From Hyphomicrobiales bacterium (GTDB lineage Bacteria; Pseudomonadota; Alphaproteobacteria; Rhizobiales; Rhizobiaceae): a stretch of 64,000 bases of DNA. This document shows positions 26,984 to 35,389 of the stretch, piece by piece (position 1 is the first letter of the stretch; every line of letters begins with the position of its first letter). The stretch covers positions 119,953 through 183,952 of the forward strand of contig UBMP01000025.1 in NCBI GenBank assembly GCA_900466575.1, read 5' to 3'. The notes under the pieces were generated by a model. The model saw only the letters and a list, made by a program, of their open reading frames with translations, searched no databases and was not told the DNA's origin. The position numbers were made by a program, and so were the translations under genes.

Positions 26984-28600
26984 GTGACGACAATCCTGCG
27001 CCCCGCCCTCTCCTTGCTGCTTCTACTGACGCCGCTGGCGGCCATCGCCGAGGACGCGCCGGCATCACGGCCCGTCACGCCGATCTTCCAGGAGGAACAG
27101 GCGGCGGAAAGTGGCGTGGACGCGGTCTATAACGGAGACTGGGAGTTCATGGTCGGCGGTGGTGTCTCCACCTTCGACTGCGACGATGATGGCTTCCCTG
27201 ACATGCTGCTGCCCGGCGGCTCGGGCAAGTCGGTCTTCTATCACAATGAGAGCACGAAGGGTGGGCCGATCCGCTTCAAGGCCATGACATCCGGGCTCGA
27301 GGTCGACAATCTGCTCGGCTCCTATGCCATCGATATCGATGGCGACGGAATCAAGGACATCATTCTGCTCAGGCTCGGCGAAAACATCGTCATGCGCGGC
27401 AAGGGCAAATGCCAGTTCGAGCGCGCCAACGAGACCTGGAACTTCGATGGTGGCAAGGCGTGGTCTGCCGCGATGGCGGCGACCTGGGAGCGCGGCAACA
27501 CATGGCCGACGATTGCCATCGGCAACTATATCGACCCGGAAGCCGATATGGAGCCCTGGGGCTCCTGCACCGACAACTGGCTGCACCGGCCGGACGCCGC
27601 CACCCCGCAGCGGAAATTCGCCAACCCGCTCCCGCTGACGCCCAGCTATTGCGCGCTCTCCATGCTCTTCACCGACTGGAACCGCTCAGGCACGCCGTCG
27701 CTGCGCGTCTCCAACGACCGCGAATATTACAAGGGCGGCCGTGAGCAGATGTGGCATGTCGATCCGGGCAAGGCGCCAGTGCTCTACACGGAAGAGGAAG
27801 GCTGGAAATACCTGCGCATCTGGGGCATGGGCATTGCCAGCTACGACCTCGATTTCGACGGCTACCCGGAATATTTCCTGACCAGCATGGCCGACAACAA
27901 GCTGCAGGCGCTGGTCACTCTCCCGAAGGACGGCAAGGGTCCGGCATCCTACAAGGACATCGCCTTCGCCAAGGGGGTGACGGCGCACAGGCCCTATACA
28001 GGCGGCGACTGGCACCCCTCGACCGCCTGGCACACGGATTTCCAGGACGTCAACAATGACGGGCTGGTCGATCTCTTCATCGCCAAGGGCAATGTCGCCG
28101 AGATGCCTGACTTCGCCAAGCTCGACCCGAACAACCTGCTAGTGCAGACGACGAAGGGCAATTTCATCGAAATGGGACTGGAAGCCGGCATTGCCAGCAT
28201 GAATGTCTCGCGCGGTGCCGCCCTTGTCGATTTCAACCTCGACGGCCTTGTCGATCTTGTCGTCACCAACCGCTGGAAGCCCGCACAGGTCTGGCGCAAC
28301 GTGACCCCGGACGCCGGGCATTTCATCGAGATCGGCCTGAAGGGCGACGGCGGCAACCGCGACGGCATCGGCTCATGGATCGAGGTCAAGCATGACGGCC
28401 ATGTGCTCCGCCGCGAGATCACCATCGGCGGCGGCCATGCCGGCGGCTCCCTCGGCTGGCACCATTTCGGCGTGGGCAAGGACACGGACGTCGAGTTCCG
28501 CGTCATCTGGCCGAATGGCGAGGCGGACGACTGGCAGAAGGTGTCCGCGGACGGGTTTTATTGGGTGAGCCCGAAACAGACGGCGGTGAAGTGGGAGTAA
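26984..28600 (+). CDS. CRTAC1-family VCBS/FG-GAP and ASPIC/UnbV repeat protein
   Basis: Secreted protein of 538 aa starting with GTG; signal peptide about 1-22 (LLLLLTPLAAIAED). Several FG-GAP/VCBS-type calcium-binding repeats are visible: DCDDDGFPDMLLPG, DIDGDGIKDIILL, DLDFDGYPEYFL, DVNNDGLVDLFIA, DFNLDGLVDLVV. The C-terminal 100 residues form an ASPIC/UnbV domain (NRDGIGSWIEVKHDGHVLRRE ending in FRVIWPNGEADDW). It probably folds as a beta-propeller adhesion or accessory module. The 7-bp gap to the haloperoxidase gene implies co-expression and possibly physical association. Confidence 0.88.
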   Translation: MTTILRPALSLLLLLTPLAAIAEDAPASRPVTPIFQEEQAAESGVDAVYNGDWEFMVGGGVSTFDCDDDGFPDMLLPGGSGKSVFYHNESTKGGPIRFKAMTSGLEVDNLLGSYAIDIDGDGIKDIILLRLGENIVMRGKGKCQFERANETWNFDGGKAWSAAMAATWERGNTWPTIAIGNYIDPEADMEPWGSCTDNWLHRPDAATPQRKFANPLPLTPSYCALSMLFTDWNRSGTPSLRVSNDREYYKGGREQMWHVDPGKAPVLYTEEEGWKYLRIWGMGIASYDLDFDGYPEYFLTSMADNKLQALVTLPKDGKGPASYKDIAFAKGVTAHRPYTGGDWHPSTAWHTDFQDVNNDGLVDLFIAKGNVAEMPDFAKLDPNNLLVQTTKGNFIEMGLEAGIASMNVSRGAALVDFNLDGLVDLVVTNRWKPAQVWRNVTPDAGHFIEIGLKGDGGNRDGIGSWIEVKHDGHVLRREITIGGGHAGGSLGWHHFGVGKDTDVEFRVIWPNGEADDWQKVSADGFYWVSPKQTAVKWE

Positions 28601-28605
28601 GGCGC

Positions 28606-29544
28606 CTACCGCGTATGCGTCTTGAAAAAATCCCAGATCACGCCGGTGGCGTCGATGGGTCCGTCACCATCCGTGCCCGGCCAGCTGTGACCGCCCTGGG
28701 GCAAGTCGTAGAAGACGACGTCGGCGTTACCTTTGCAGTTGCTTCGCTCGATCGTGACACCCGGTTGCCGGCTGATGGCGGCAGGTTGCCGGCAGCCATT
28801 GGCCTTGCGCCAGAAATCCACGGCGTAGCGCGCCGGCTCGAAGGGCAGCGCCTGCGATCGGGCCACGAAGCGCGTGCTGCTCATGCCGCCGTTGAAGCCC
28901 ACGACAGGGTCCTGTTCCCCGTGCATGATCAGCATCGGCACGGACGCACGCGGCGACGCCTCATTGCCGAAGAGCGCGCCTGAAACGACAGCGGCAGCGG
29001 CAATACGATTGCCAAGAGCGGCAGCGACACGATGCGTCAGCATGCCGCCGTTGGAAAAGCCGGTGACATAGATGCTGCGCGGATCAATTGGCGTTCGCTT
29101 CGCCACATCATCAATCACGGCGGCGACGAAGGCGACATCATCCACCCCTCGGCTCTGGGCCTCGCCGCAGCAGCCGCCGGCGTTCCACGTGCCCATCCGC
29201 GTATTACGGCCCACACCCTTTGGCGCGGCGATCACGAGACCTGCCCTGCTTGCCTGTGCTTCCCAGCGCGGAATCATCGTTTGCGGATTGCCGCCACCGC
29301 CGTGCAGCACGATCACCAGCGGCGCAGGCGCCTTCCCGCGACTGTCGTCCAGCAGAAGATACTCACGTTCGAGCCCGCCAACCCGCAGCGCCTGCGTTGT
29401 CGCGCCGGAGGCCTTTTCCTGCATGCGCTCCGCCCGCGCCTCGCGCAGCCGCTCCAAAAGCCGGGGGCGCTCAGCCGACCCTGCGGAAACCGGCACAGCC
29501 AGACACGCCGCAAGGATGCCAAGAAGCAGACGTTTCCCAGTCAT
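28606..29544 (-). CDS. secreted alpha/beta-hydrolase esterase (LpqC / PHB-depolymerase-like)
   Basis: A 312-aa exported hydrolase with a signal peptide (1 to about 24). The catalytic serine sits in YVTGFSNGGMLTHRVA, the oxyanion segment is LVIVLHGGGGNPQTM, the Asp is probably in MHGEQDPVVGFNGG and the His in LPQGGHSWPG. This is the pattern of feruloyl-esterase / poly(3-hydroxybutyrate) depolymerase family proteins. GGGAGAAC precedes the ATG. Convergent with the VCBS gene (5-bp gap). Substrate unknown. Confidence 0.88.
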   Translation of the reverse strand: MTGKRLLLGILAACLAVPVSAGSAERPRLLERLREARAERMQEKASGATTQALRVGGLEREYLLLDDSRGKAPAPLVIVLHGGGGNPQTMIPRWEAQASRAGLVIAAPKGVGRNTRMGTWNAGGCCGEAQSRGVDDVAFVAAVIDDVAKRTPIDPRSIYVTGFSNGGMLTHRVAAALGNRIAAAAVVSGALFGNEASPRASVPMLIMHGEQDPVVGFNGGMSSTRFVARSQALPFEPARYAVDFWRKANGCRQPAAISRQPGVTIERSNCKGNADVVFYDLPQGGHSWPGTDGDGPIDATGVIWDFFKTHTR

Positions 29545-29896
29545 CTTCAGTTCTCCCGCACGTTTCCCGCATGCTCTCTCGAACCTGCGGCTTGCACAGC
29601 ATTGATGGTTTGCGGAACCTATTTCTTCTCATGCCCAGCTTCAATTGGTCCTGCAAATTATCCCGAGAAGCGAAGTACCAAAGCACAGGGGCGACGGCGC
29701 AAGCCAAAAGGCTGTCGGCCCCCTCGGACTGGCGGACGCCCTCGTGGGCAGAGCGTGGACGTGAAGGATCGCGACCCGCGTCCGACGTCCTCGTCGGCCC
29801 GTCAACCATCGCTCTATCCCTCAATTGAGGGATGTCAACGGCATGCTTTTGCGCAGACACCATAGGCTCAACCATTCGATCCGAGTGGTTACGCGG
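29545..29896. other. 352-bp intergenic region with an 18-bp palindrome
   Basis: Separates the divergent esterase and LuxR-type genes. No plausible coding frame. It holds the palindrome at 29816-29833 and, presumably, both promoters. Nothing else recognisable. Confidence 0.6.
29816..29833. promoter_or_regulatory. 18-bp perfect palindrome upstream of the LuxR-type gene
   Basis: ATCCCTCAATTGAGGGAT, perfectly self-complementary. Its core CCCTCAATTGAGGG and the following ATG recur at 33962-33978 upstream of the outer-membrane barrel gene. Size and symmetry suit a LuxR-type (lux-box-like) dimer site. It lies 63 bp before the chosen luxR-type start. Confidence 0.7.
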
Positions 29897-31081
29897 ATGA
29901 CGTTTCAAGAGAGCTGTCAGAGCATGGAACTTGCGAACGGAAGGGCTCGCAGGATTATTTCGGAGCTGGAGGAAATCGTTGCGCATGCAGGCGCAGACGA
30001 AACCCTTTGGCAGGAATTCTGCGACAGGTTTTCAGCCCTCATCCCGGGGACAAGCGCGCTTCTCTATGTGAACGACAAGAAGGCGCGGAGAGGTGCGCCC
30101 TTCATCTATGCGGGTATTGATGCAAACCATATTCGCCTCTTTGGGGAGCGCTACGCACAGATCAATCCATGGACGGCGTTCAACGAGGATCTTCCGCTGT
30201 TCGAGATGCGCCGGACAGAGGATTTTCTGCCCGTTTCGTCGTTTCGCGACAGCGAATTTTACGAGGATTTCCTGAGGCACATTCCTGATATCGATGCCGC
30301 AACTGCGGTCAAGTTCTGGAAGGAGCGCGATCGGGATGTGGAGCTGGGCGCCCACTATCATTCCCGCCAGAACGAGGCGGCGAACCGCATCATCGAACCC
30401 GTCTTGAGAGCGTTGGTGATGCCTATGCGAAGATCGTTCGATTTGCTTCGGATCGAGATGACGGGTCGCCAGGAGAAGGGACGCTCGGCTCTGGTGGAAA
30501 ACATCGCCAGCGCCGCCCTTCTCGTGTCGAAGGATGGGCGCGTTCTTTCCGCCAACCGCCAGGCTCAGGCGCTGGCGATGGAAGGCGCCTTCTTCGCCAT
30601 CGGCGCAAAAGACAAACTGATGATCAGAGACGCCCAGACTGCCGACGCGTTTGACAAGAAGTGCGCCCAGCTTTTCGTCGGCGGCGTGATCACCTCGTAC
30701 CCCGGCTGCATCACGCTCTCGGAAGGGCCCCGGCGCCATACCGTCTCGCTCTATCGCCTGACGGATGCTGCCGCTGGCATATTCGGCGCCTTTTCAGGGT
30801 CGCCGCCTTGCGTGCTGGTCATCATCGACGTGTCGGCCCCTCAAAGCCGGGATCCATCGATCGCGATCCAGCAACGGTTTGGGCTGACAGGGGCGGAAGC
30901 GCGACTTGCGATCAACGTCGCCAAGGGCGCATCGCTACCTGAGGCGTCACAAAGACTGAGGATCAGCTATCAAACGGCGAGGTCGCAGATGCGCGACATT
31001 TTCGCGAAGCTGAATATTCATCGCCAGACCGAACTCGTCATCCTCCTGCAGGAGTTTCTGACAACGGCCGCATATCAATGA
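29897..31081 (+). CDS. large LuxR-family transcriptional regulator
   Basis: About 394 aa. The C-terminal about 65 residues form a LuxR/GerE helix-turn-helix (RFGLTGAEARLAINVAKG, then LPEASQRLRISYQTARSQM, then IFAKLNIHRQTELVILL). The N-terminal 320 residues are not the acyl-homoserine-lactone domain of TraR; they look like two PAS/GAF-like sensory folds, the second including AALLVSKDGRVLSANRQAQ. Start is uncertain: ATG 29897 or 29924 (MELANGRARR), while 29825 overlaps the palindrome. It heads a cluster with a two-component system, a beta-barrel, an SGNH hydrolase and a PhcB-like methyltransferase. The palindrome upstream suggests autoregulation. Confidence 0.8.
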   Translation: MTFQESCQSMELANGRARRIISELEEIVAHAGADETLWQEFCDRFSALIPGTSALLYVNDKKARRGAPFIYAGIDANHIRLFGERYAQINPWTAFNEDLPLFEMRRTEDFLPVSSFRDSEFYEDFLRHIPDIDAATAVKFWKERDRDVELGAHYHSRQNEAANRIIEPVLRALVMPMRRSFDLLRIEMTGRQEKGRSALVENIASAALLVSKDGRVLSANRQAQALAMEGAFFAIGAKDKLMIRDAQTADAFDKKCAQLFVGGVITSYPGCITLSEGPRRHTVSLYRLTDAAAGIFGAFSGSPPCVLVIIDVSAPQSRDPSIAIQQRFGLTGAEARLAINVAKGASLPEASQRLRISYQTARSQMRDIFAKLNIHRQTELVILLQEFLTTAAYQ

Positions 31082-31279
31082 CGAGCCGGAGGACCTCACC
31101 GTTGTGAAGACGACATATCAAGCGAGATGGACAGGGAGACGCCCATAGCCTCTTCCTGTTCGTGCTCGAAGCAGCCCAACCTGCAAGAGTTGCGGGCTTT
31201 ACGAATCTCGGTGGATGGCGCCAAAATGCATTTGTCGGAAGATAACGTGGAGTGAACCGCCTCGGGAGACGGAGAGATC

Positions 31280-31966
31280 ATGAAGATCCTTGTTGTTGAA
31301 GACGATCCATACTGGCAGCAGGCGATAAAGGGCATTTTGAGCAAGTATCCGGATTACCAGCTTGTCGCTCTGTGCGGAGACCTCCAGAAGGCTCTCAGGT
31401 CTATAGCGACACTGGAGTTCGACCTGCTGATTGTCGACCTGGGGCTTCCTGACGGATCGGGAATAGACGCGATCCGCGTGGCGCGGCAACGCCGCCCCGA
31501 TGTCGACATTCTGGTTGCGAGCGTATTTGCTGACGAGGGCAACGTGGTCGCCGCAATTTTTGCAGGCGCGACCGGCTATCTGCTGAAGGAAAGCGACCCT
31601 GAGCACTGGCGTGCCTCGATCGAAGAACTCCGTGCGGGCCATTCCCCCATCGACCCGAGAGTTGCGCGCCATATCCTCGGAACAATCCAGAACATGCGCC
31701 ACTCTCCCGCGCCAGCATCCAAGGACGTAACGCCTTTGCCTTCGTCCCTCCACAAGGTGGCGCGCCCAGGCGATCCGAGACTCTCGCAACGTGAACTGGA
31801 GGTACTTCAGCTGGTCGCGAAAGGCTTCACCCTGGTTGAAGTGGCGCGCCTTCTCGAAGTGTCCGCCCACACGGCCCGCACCCATGCAAAGGCGATCTAC
31901 CGCAAACTGGAGGTCAGTTCGCGGGGGGAGGCCGTTTTCGAGGCCTCTCAAATCGGGCTGATCTAA
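31280..31966 (+). CDS. NarL/FixJ-type response regulator
   Basis: A 228-aa regulator. Receiver domain 1-120: EDD in LVVEDDPYW, phospho-Asp in LLIVDLGLPDGSG, Ser at the Thr position (LVASVFADE) and Lys in YLLKESDP. LuxR/GerE helix-turn-helix 165-225: LSQRELEVLQLVAKGFTLVE and LEVSAHTARTHAKAIYRKL. GGAGAG precedes the ATG. The cognate kinase is almost certainly the 7TMR-DISM histidine kinase that starts 20 bp after this stop. Confidence 0.92.
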   Translation: MKILVVEDDPYWQQAIKGILSKYPDYQLVALCGDLQKALRSIATLEFDLLIVDLGLPDGSGIDAIRVARQRRPDVDILVASVFADEGNVVAAIFAGATGYLLKESDPEHWRASIEELRAGHSPIDPRVARHILGTIQNMRHSPAPASKDVTPLPSSLHKVARPGDPRLSQRELEVLQLVAKGFTLVEVARLLEVSAHTARTHAKAIYRKLEVSSRGEAVFEASQIGLI

Positions 31967-31985
31967 TCGGAGCATCGCCAGGCCA

Positions 31986-33893
31986 TTGCTGTACAGAGGC
32001 ACAAGACCATTTGCGTTTGGGTTGCTGATCGTGCTTTCGGCGCTTGCTCTGGCGGCCGGGGCCATCCCCTCCGTCGCCATGCGCATCCTGGCGCGGCGAG
32101 ACCTCTTGATATGGGAATTGCCGTCGGCAAGGCTCAGTCTTCAGCCTGATGGCCTTGCATGGCAAGACGGGACCACGATTTCACTGCCGGACGCATGGGA
32201 CCGAAGCCGGCCTGCATTCGGCGGCAAGGCTCGGTATACGTTCACTGTGACCCTGTCCCCGGCAGAGGCCAACGACCGGGCACTTTACATACCGCGCGTG
32301 AGCAACAGCTGTGTCATTCTGATTAACGGCAAGGCCTTGTCGCTGGCCGACAATGGACCAATCCCGACCTGGCGATGGAATCGTCCGCTCTATCGCCTGG
32401 TGCCGGCGGACATGCTTCGGCCGGGGCAGAACGAGATCACGGTCGAGGTGAACGGCTTGCGCAACAGCCGGGCGGGATTGTCGGAGAGCTACTTCGGGCC
32501 ACGCGATTTGCTCTATTCGGCCTATCGTCTGCGGAGCTTTTTCCAGATCGAATTGCTTTGGGTGGCCAATGTCAGCGCAATCGTGCTTGCCATTCCGCTT
32601 CTCTTCAGCTGGATTCGAGATCGGCAAGGCTCCAGGACCTATGGGCTGTTTGGCGCCGGCTCCATGCTTTTCGGAATTCGCAACTTCCATGGTTTCGCGA
32701 ATTTCCTGCCCATGCCCGTCGAGATCTGGTGGCCGCTGGTCAGCGCCAGTCTCGGCTGGTCTCTGGTCTTCATGTACAGCTTCCTGCTGCGAATATCCGG
32801 TCATTTCTGGCCCAGGTTTGAACGTGCGCTGGTCGTCTTCGCGGGGCTGGGTTCCATCCTGCTATTCATCACGCCGACAGTCAGATTCATGTCCTGGTCG
32901 CCGTGGATCTGGTATCTGCCTCTTCTTCTCACAGGCCTCTTCTGTGTCGGCGCATTCACACGACAGGCGTTTGCCAATCCGACGCCGCAAAGCGCCGTTC
33001 TGCTTTTCGGCATTCTCGCGCAGATCGGGCCGGCCGTGCATGACGTTCTGTGGATCGCCGGGATAGGGTCGTTCTCGAGCATCCTCTGGATGGCGTTGAG
33101 TTACCCGCTGACGCTCATCTTGATGAGCGTCGTGCTGGCCGACGACATGGCCAAGACGAGGGCCGCGCTGGGAAGCATGAACAGCGTGCTGGAAACCCGG
33201 GTTGCCGAGGCGCGCAGGGACCTTGAATGGGTCTACGAAAGCCGACGGGCGGCCGAGCGCGACGCGGCCGGCATGGAAGAGCGGCTGAGGCTGATGCGCG
33301 ACATGCATGACGGCGTTGGAACACGTCTGTCCCTGTTGCTGAGCGGCTTGGCGCGCTCCGAAATTTCACATTCGGAAGTGGAGAATGCCGTCCGTGCGTC
33401 GCTGGACGAGCTGCACCTTCTTCTGGATGCGAGGGGGCCAGGCACAACAACCCTGGTCGATGCGCTCGGCAACCTCCGCTACCGGCTCGGCCCGCGCCTG
33501 TCTGCGATCGGCGTCGAAACCCGCTGGGAATTCGACGCGACGGCGGAGGCGCTTGTTCTTTCGGCCGAGGCCACGCTGAATGTCCTCAGGATCGTGCAGG
33601 AATGTATCAGCAATGCCGTGCGGCACGGGCAGGCAAGATTGATCACCTTGAGCGTCGCATCTTCCATGGCCAAAGCGCCAGAACGCGCCGGAGGCGACAA
33701 CTCCATGTTGTTCGAGGTCAGGGTTGCGGATAACGGCGTGGGCCTTGGCAACGCCTCGGCCGCCACGCGTGGCGGAGGGCACGGCACTGCGAATATTCAC
33801 GCAAGAGCGGATGCTCTTGAAGCGACCTTTACCCTGACATCGAGCGAGAGTGGCACCGTCGCCTTGCTGCGTCTACCGCCCTCCTCACGGTAA
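31986..33893 (+). CDS. 7TMR-DISM sensor histidine kinase (NarX/DesK-type kinase core)
   Basis: About 635 aa from a TTG start. An N-terminal helix (about 8-30) is followed by a periplasmic beta-rich jelly-roll domain (about 45-180, RALYIPRVSNSCVILINGK) of the 7TMR-DISM extracellular type, then seven membrane helices (about 190-400). A coiled coil (about 400-440) leads to the HisKA_3 phosphoacceptor in LMRDMHDGVGTRLSLLL and a HATPase with IVQECISNAVRHGQA and VADNGVGLG. DISM jelly-roll domains often bind carbohydrates or other small ligands. It pairs with the upstream NarL-type regulator. GGAG lies 13 bases upstream, longer than ideal, so the start is provisional. Confidence 0.88.
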   Translation: MLYRGTRPFAFGLLIVLSALALAAGAIPSVAMRILARRDLLIWELPSARLSLQPDGLAWQDGTTISLPDAWDRSRPAFGGKARYTFTVTLSPAEANDRALYIPRVSNSCVILINGKALSLADNGPIPTWRWNRPLYRLVPADMLRPGQNEITVEVNGLRNSRAGLSESYFGPRDLLYSAYRLRSFFQIELLWVANVSAIVLAIPLLFSWIRDRQGSRTYGLFGAGSMLFGIRNFHGFANFLPMPVEIWWPLVSASLGWSLVFMYSFLLRISGHFWPRFERALVVFAGLGSILLFITPTVRFMSWSPWIWYLPLLLTGLFCVGAFTRQAFANPTPQSAVLLFGILAQIGPAVHDVLWIAGIGSFSSILWMALSYPLTLILMSVVLADDMAKTRAALGSMNSVLETRVAEARRDLEWVYESRRAAERDAAGMEERLRLMRDMHDGVGTRLSLLLSGLARSEISHSEVENAVRASLDELHLLLDARGPGTTTLVDALGNLRYRLGPRLSAIGVETRWEFDATAEALVLSAEATLNVLRIVQECISNAVRHGQARLITLSVASSMAKAPERAGGDNSMLFEVRVADNGVGLGNASAATRGGGHGTANIHARADALEATFTLTSSESGTVALLRLPPSSR

Positions 33894-33961
33894 ATCATCT
33901 CAGCGTCGCCACCGGACCCGCGAGCACACCAACCTCGCTCTGGGGGCAATCGGCTTGATGC

Positions 33962-33978
33962 CCCTCAATTGAGGGATG
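33962..33978. promoter_or_regulatory. second copy of the CCCTCAATTGAGGG palindrome
   Basis: CCCTCAATTGAGGG (33962-33975) followed by ATG, identical over 17 bases to the site before the LuxR-type gene. It lies 94 bp before the beta-barrel start; a half-site, AATTGAGGG, recurs at 34052-34060 just before that start. A possible -10 (TACAAA, 33999-34004) would place the dyad near -42, the usual position for a LuxR-type activator. Confidence 0.7.
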
Positions 33979-34069
33979 CGACGCATAACCATCGCGCCTA
34001 CAAAACTGCCTGTCGGCTCTGCACGCAAGCGGAGCAAGGGGTCATTTTTTGAATTGAGGGCTTATCAGA

Positions 34070-34765
34070 ATGGGACGCAAACTGACTGCGGCAACGCTTC
34101 TTCTGGCGCTTTTGGGGGCGCCCGCTTTTGCTGACGACATGAAACCGAAAGCCGATACGGCTACAGATGGCATCTTCACCTGGGGCGGGGTTTATGTCGG
34201 CGGTTACGCCGGAGGTTCTTTTGGCTGGAACGGTCTGAAAAACCTGAACAGGTCGACAGACGTCTCGCTCTTTCCCGGTGGTTTCACAGCGGGCGGGCTG
34301 GTCGGCTTCAATTATCAAATCGACCCGGTTGTGCTGGGCGTCGAAGGTGAGATCGGCGTCGATGCATGGAAGCAGAGCGGGGCCTTTCTCAACGGCAACG
34401 GTAATACGCGCAATGCAACATCGGAGGGAACTTATGCCGGGCGCATTCGGGCCCGTCTCGGCTATGCCGCGGCTGATTTCCTCTTCTACGCGGCAGGCGG
34501 CGTATCCTTCGCAGACGACCGCGTGACGCAAACCAATCCCGATCTCGGCGTCTCGAACTCAATCCGCAAGGATCTCGTCGGCTGGAATGCCGGCGTGGGT
34601 GTTGAATATGCCTTCAACAAGAATTGGACGGGTCGGCTCGAGTACATCTACGACAACTATGGCAAGTCGGTTTATGACTTTCAGTCCCTTCCGGGCGGCT
34701 TCGCGAACCGGAGCGTGAGCCTGGAGCGGAACACGATCCGCCTCGGCGTCGCCTACAAGTTCTAG
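34070..34765 (+). CDS. outer-membrane beta-barrel protein (Omp25/RopB-like)
   Basis: A 231-aa exported protein; signal peptide 1 to about 21 (LLALLGAPAFA|DD). The mature part has the rhizobial outer-membrane pattern: WGGVYVGGYAGGSFGW, GGLVGFNYQIDPVVLGVEGEIG, RIRARLGYAAADFLFYAAGG, VGVEYAFNKNWTGRLEY and a terminal aromatic strand IRLGVAYKF. It is probably an 8-stranded barrel. The upstream palindrome shared with the LuxR-type gene suggests common control. It may aid passage or retention of a hydrophobic molecule, but that is inference. Confidence 0.88.
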   Translation: MGRKLTAATLLLALLGAPAFADDMKPKADTATDGIFTWGGVYVGGYAGGSFGWNGLKNLNRSTDVSLFPGGFTAGGLVGFNYQIDPVVLGVEGEIGVDAWKQSGAFLNGNGNTRNATSEGTYAGRIRARLGYAAADFLFYAAGGVSFADDRVTQTNPDLGVSNSIRKDLVGWNAGVGVEYAFNKNWTGRLEYIYDNYGKSVYDFQSLPGGFANRSVSLERNTIRLGVAYKF

Positions 34766-34828
34766 TTCCTTCAAGGCCGCACACGCACGTTCGCACGTGA
34801 GATCGCAAGAACCGAACCGGATGGTCGC

Positions 34829-35386
34829 ATGGCAGAACTTGTCATCAACGGGAACGCCCGGGCTGGCCTGACGGTCGCACGTCTTTGCAAACCTCTGTCC
34901 GTCGCGGGAGCTTTGTCGGCGGTCTTGGCCGTGGCAGCCCCGGCCCATGCTGCCACGGTCGTCGCATTGGGCGCCAGCCAGACTGCAGGGCACGGTGTCT
35001 CGCAGGGCGAAGATTACCCGTCTCAACTTCAGAAGATGCTGGCGGACAGGGGTTATGCAGTGTCGGTGAAAAACGCCGGGAGTTACAACGGCGAAACGAC
35101 CGCAGCGATGCTGTCACGGCTCGATGGCGTCCTGTCCAGCGACACGAAGGTTGTCATTTTCCAGCCCGGCCGGGTGCGGGAGGGCGATACCAGCCGTTCG
35201 GAAAACGTGAAGACGATCAAACAGAAGCTGAAGGCACGGCATGTTGCCTTCATCAAGATACCCAACAAATGGTTCAAAGACTTTCCCCGCCAGACCGACG
35301 GCCAGCATCTGACCGCAAATGGCTATCGCCAGCTTGCCGAACGCCTGACTCCCATGGTGATCCACAGTTTGAAATCCAGAGATTGA
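34829..35386 (+). CDS. SGNH/GDSL-like exported hydrolase, atypical
   Basis: A 185-aa protein with a long N-terminus and signal-like segment (hydrophobic stretch about 25-46, AHA|ATVVALGAS). Block I with the nucleophile is ALGASQTAGHGV, block II is KNAGSYNGETTAAM and block V with the Asp-His pair is TDGQHLTANGYRQL, matching TesA-type arylesterase/lysophospholipases. Block III, normally G-x-N-D, reads QPGRVREGD, so the oxyanion-hole Asn is not where expected. It may be an altered or inactive esterase. The methyltransferase gene starts 3 bp downstream, implying coupled expression. Confidence 0.78.
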   Translation: MAELVINGNARAGLTVARLCKPLSVAGALSAVLAVAAPAHAATVVALGASQTAGHGVSQGEDYPSQLQKMLADRGYAVSVKNAGSYNGETTAAMLSRLDGVLSSDTKVVIFQPGRVREGDTSRSENVKTIKQKLKARHVAFIKIPNKWFKDFPRQTDGQHLTANGYRQLAERLTPMVIHSLKSRD

Positions 35387-35389
35387 CCG

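Noticed and set aside
25522..27078. 518-codon open frame opposite the haloperoxidase
   Set aside because: The plus strand carries complete vanadate-binding motifs and a signal peptide; the antisense product has none.
29897..31081. LuxR-type gene as an acyl-homoserine-lactone receptor
   Set aside because: The protein is about 390 aa and its N-terminal region lacks the autoinducer-binding motifs; only the HTH is LuxR-like.
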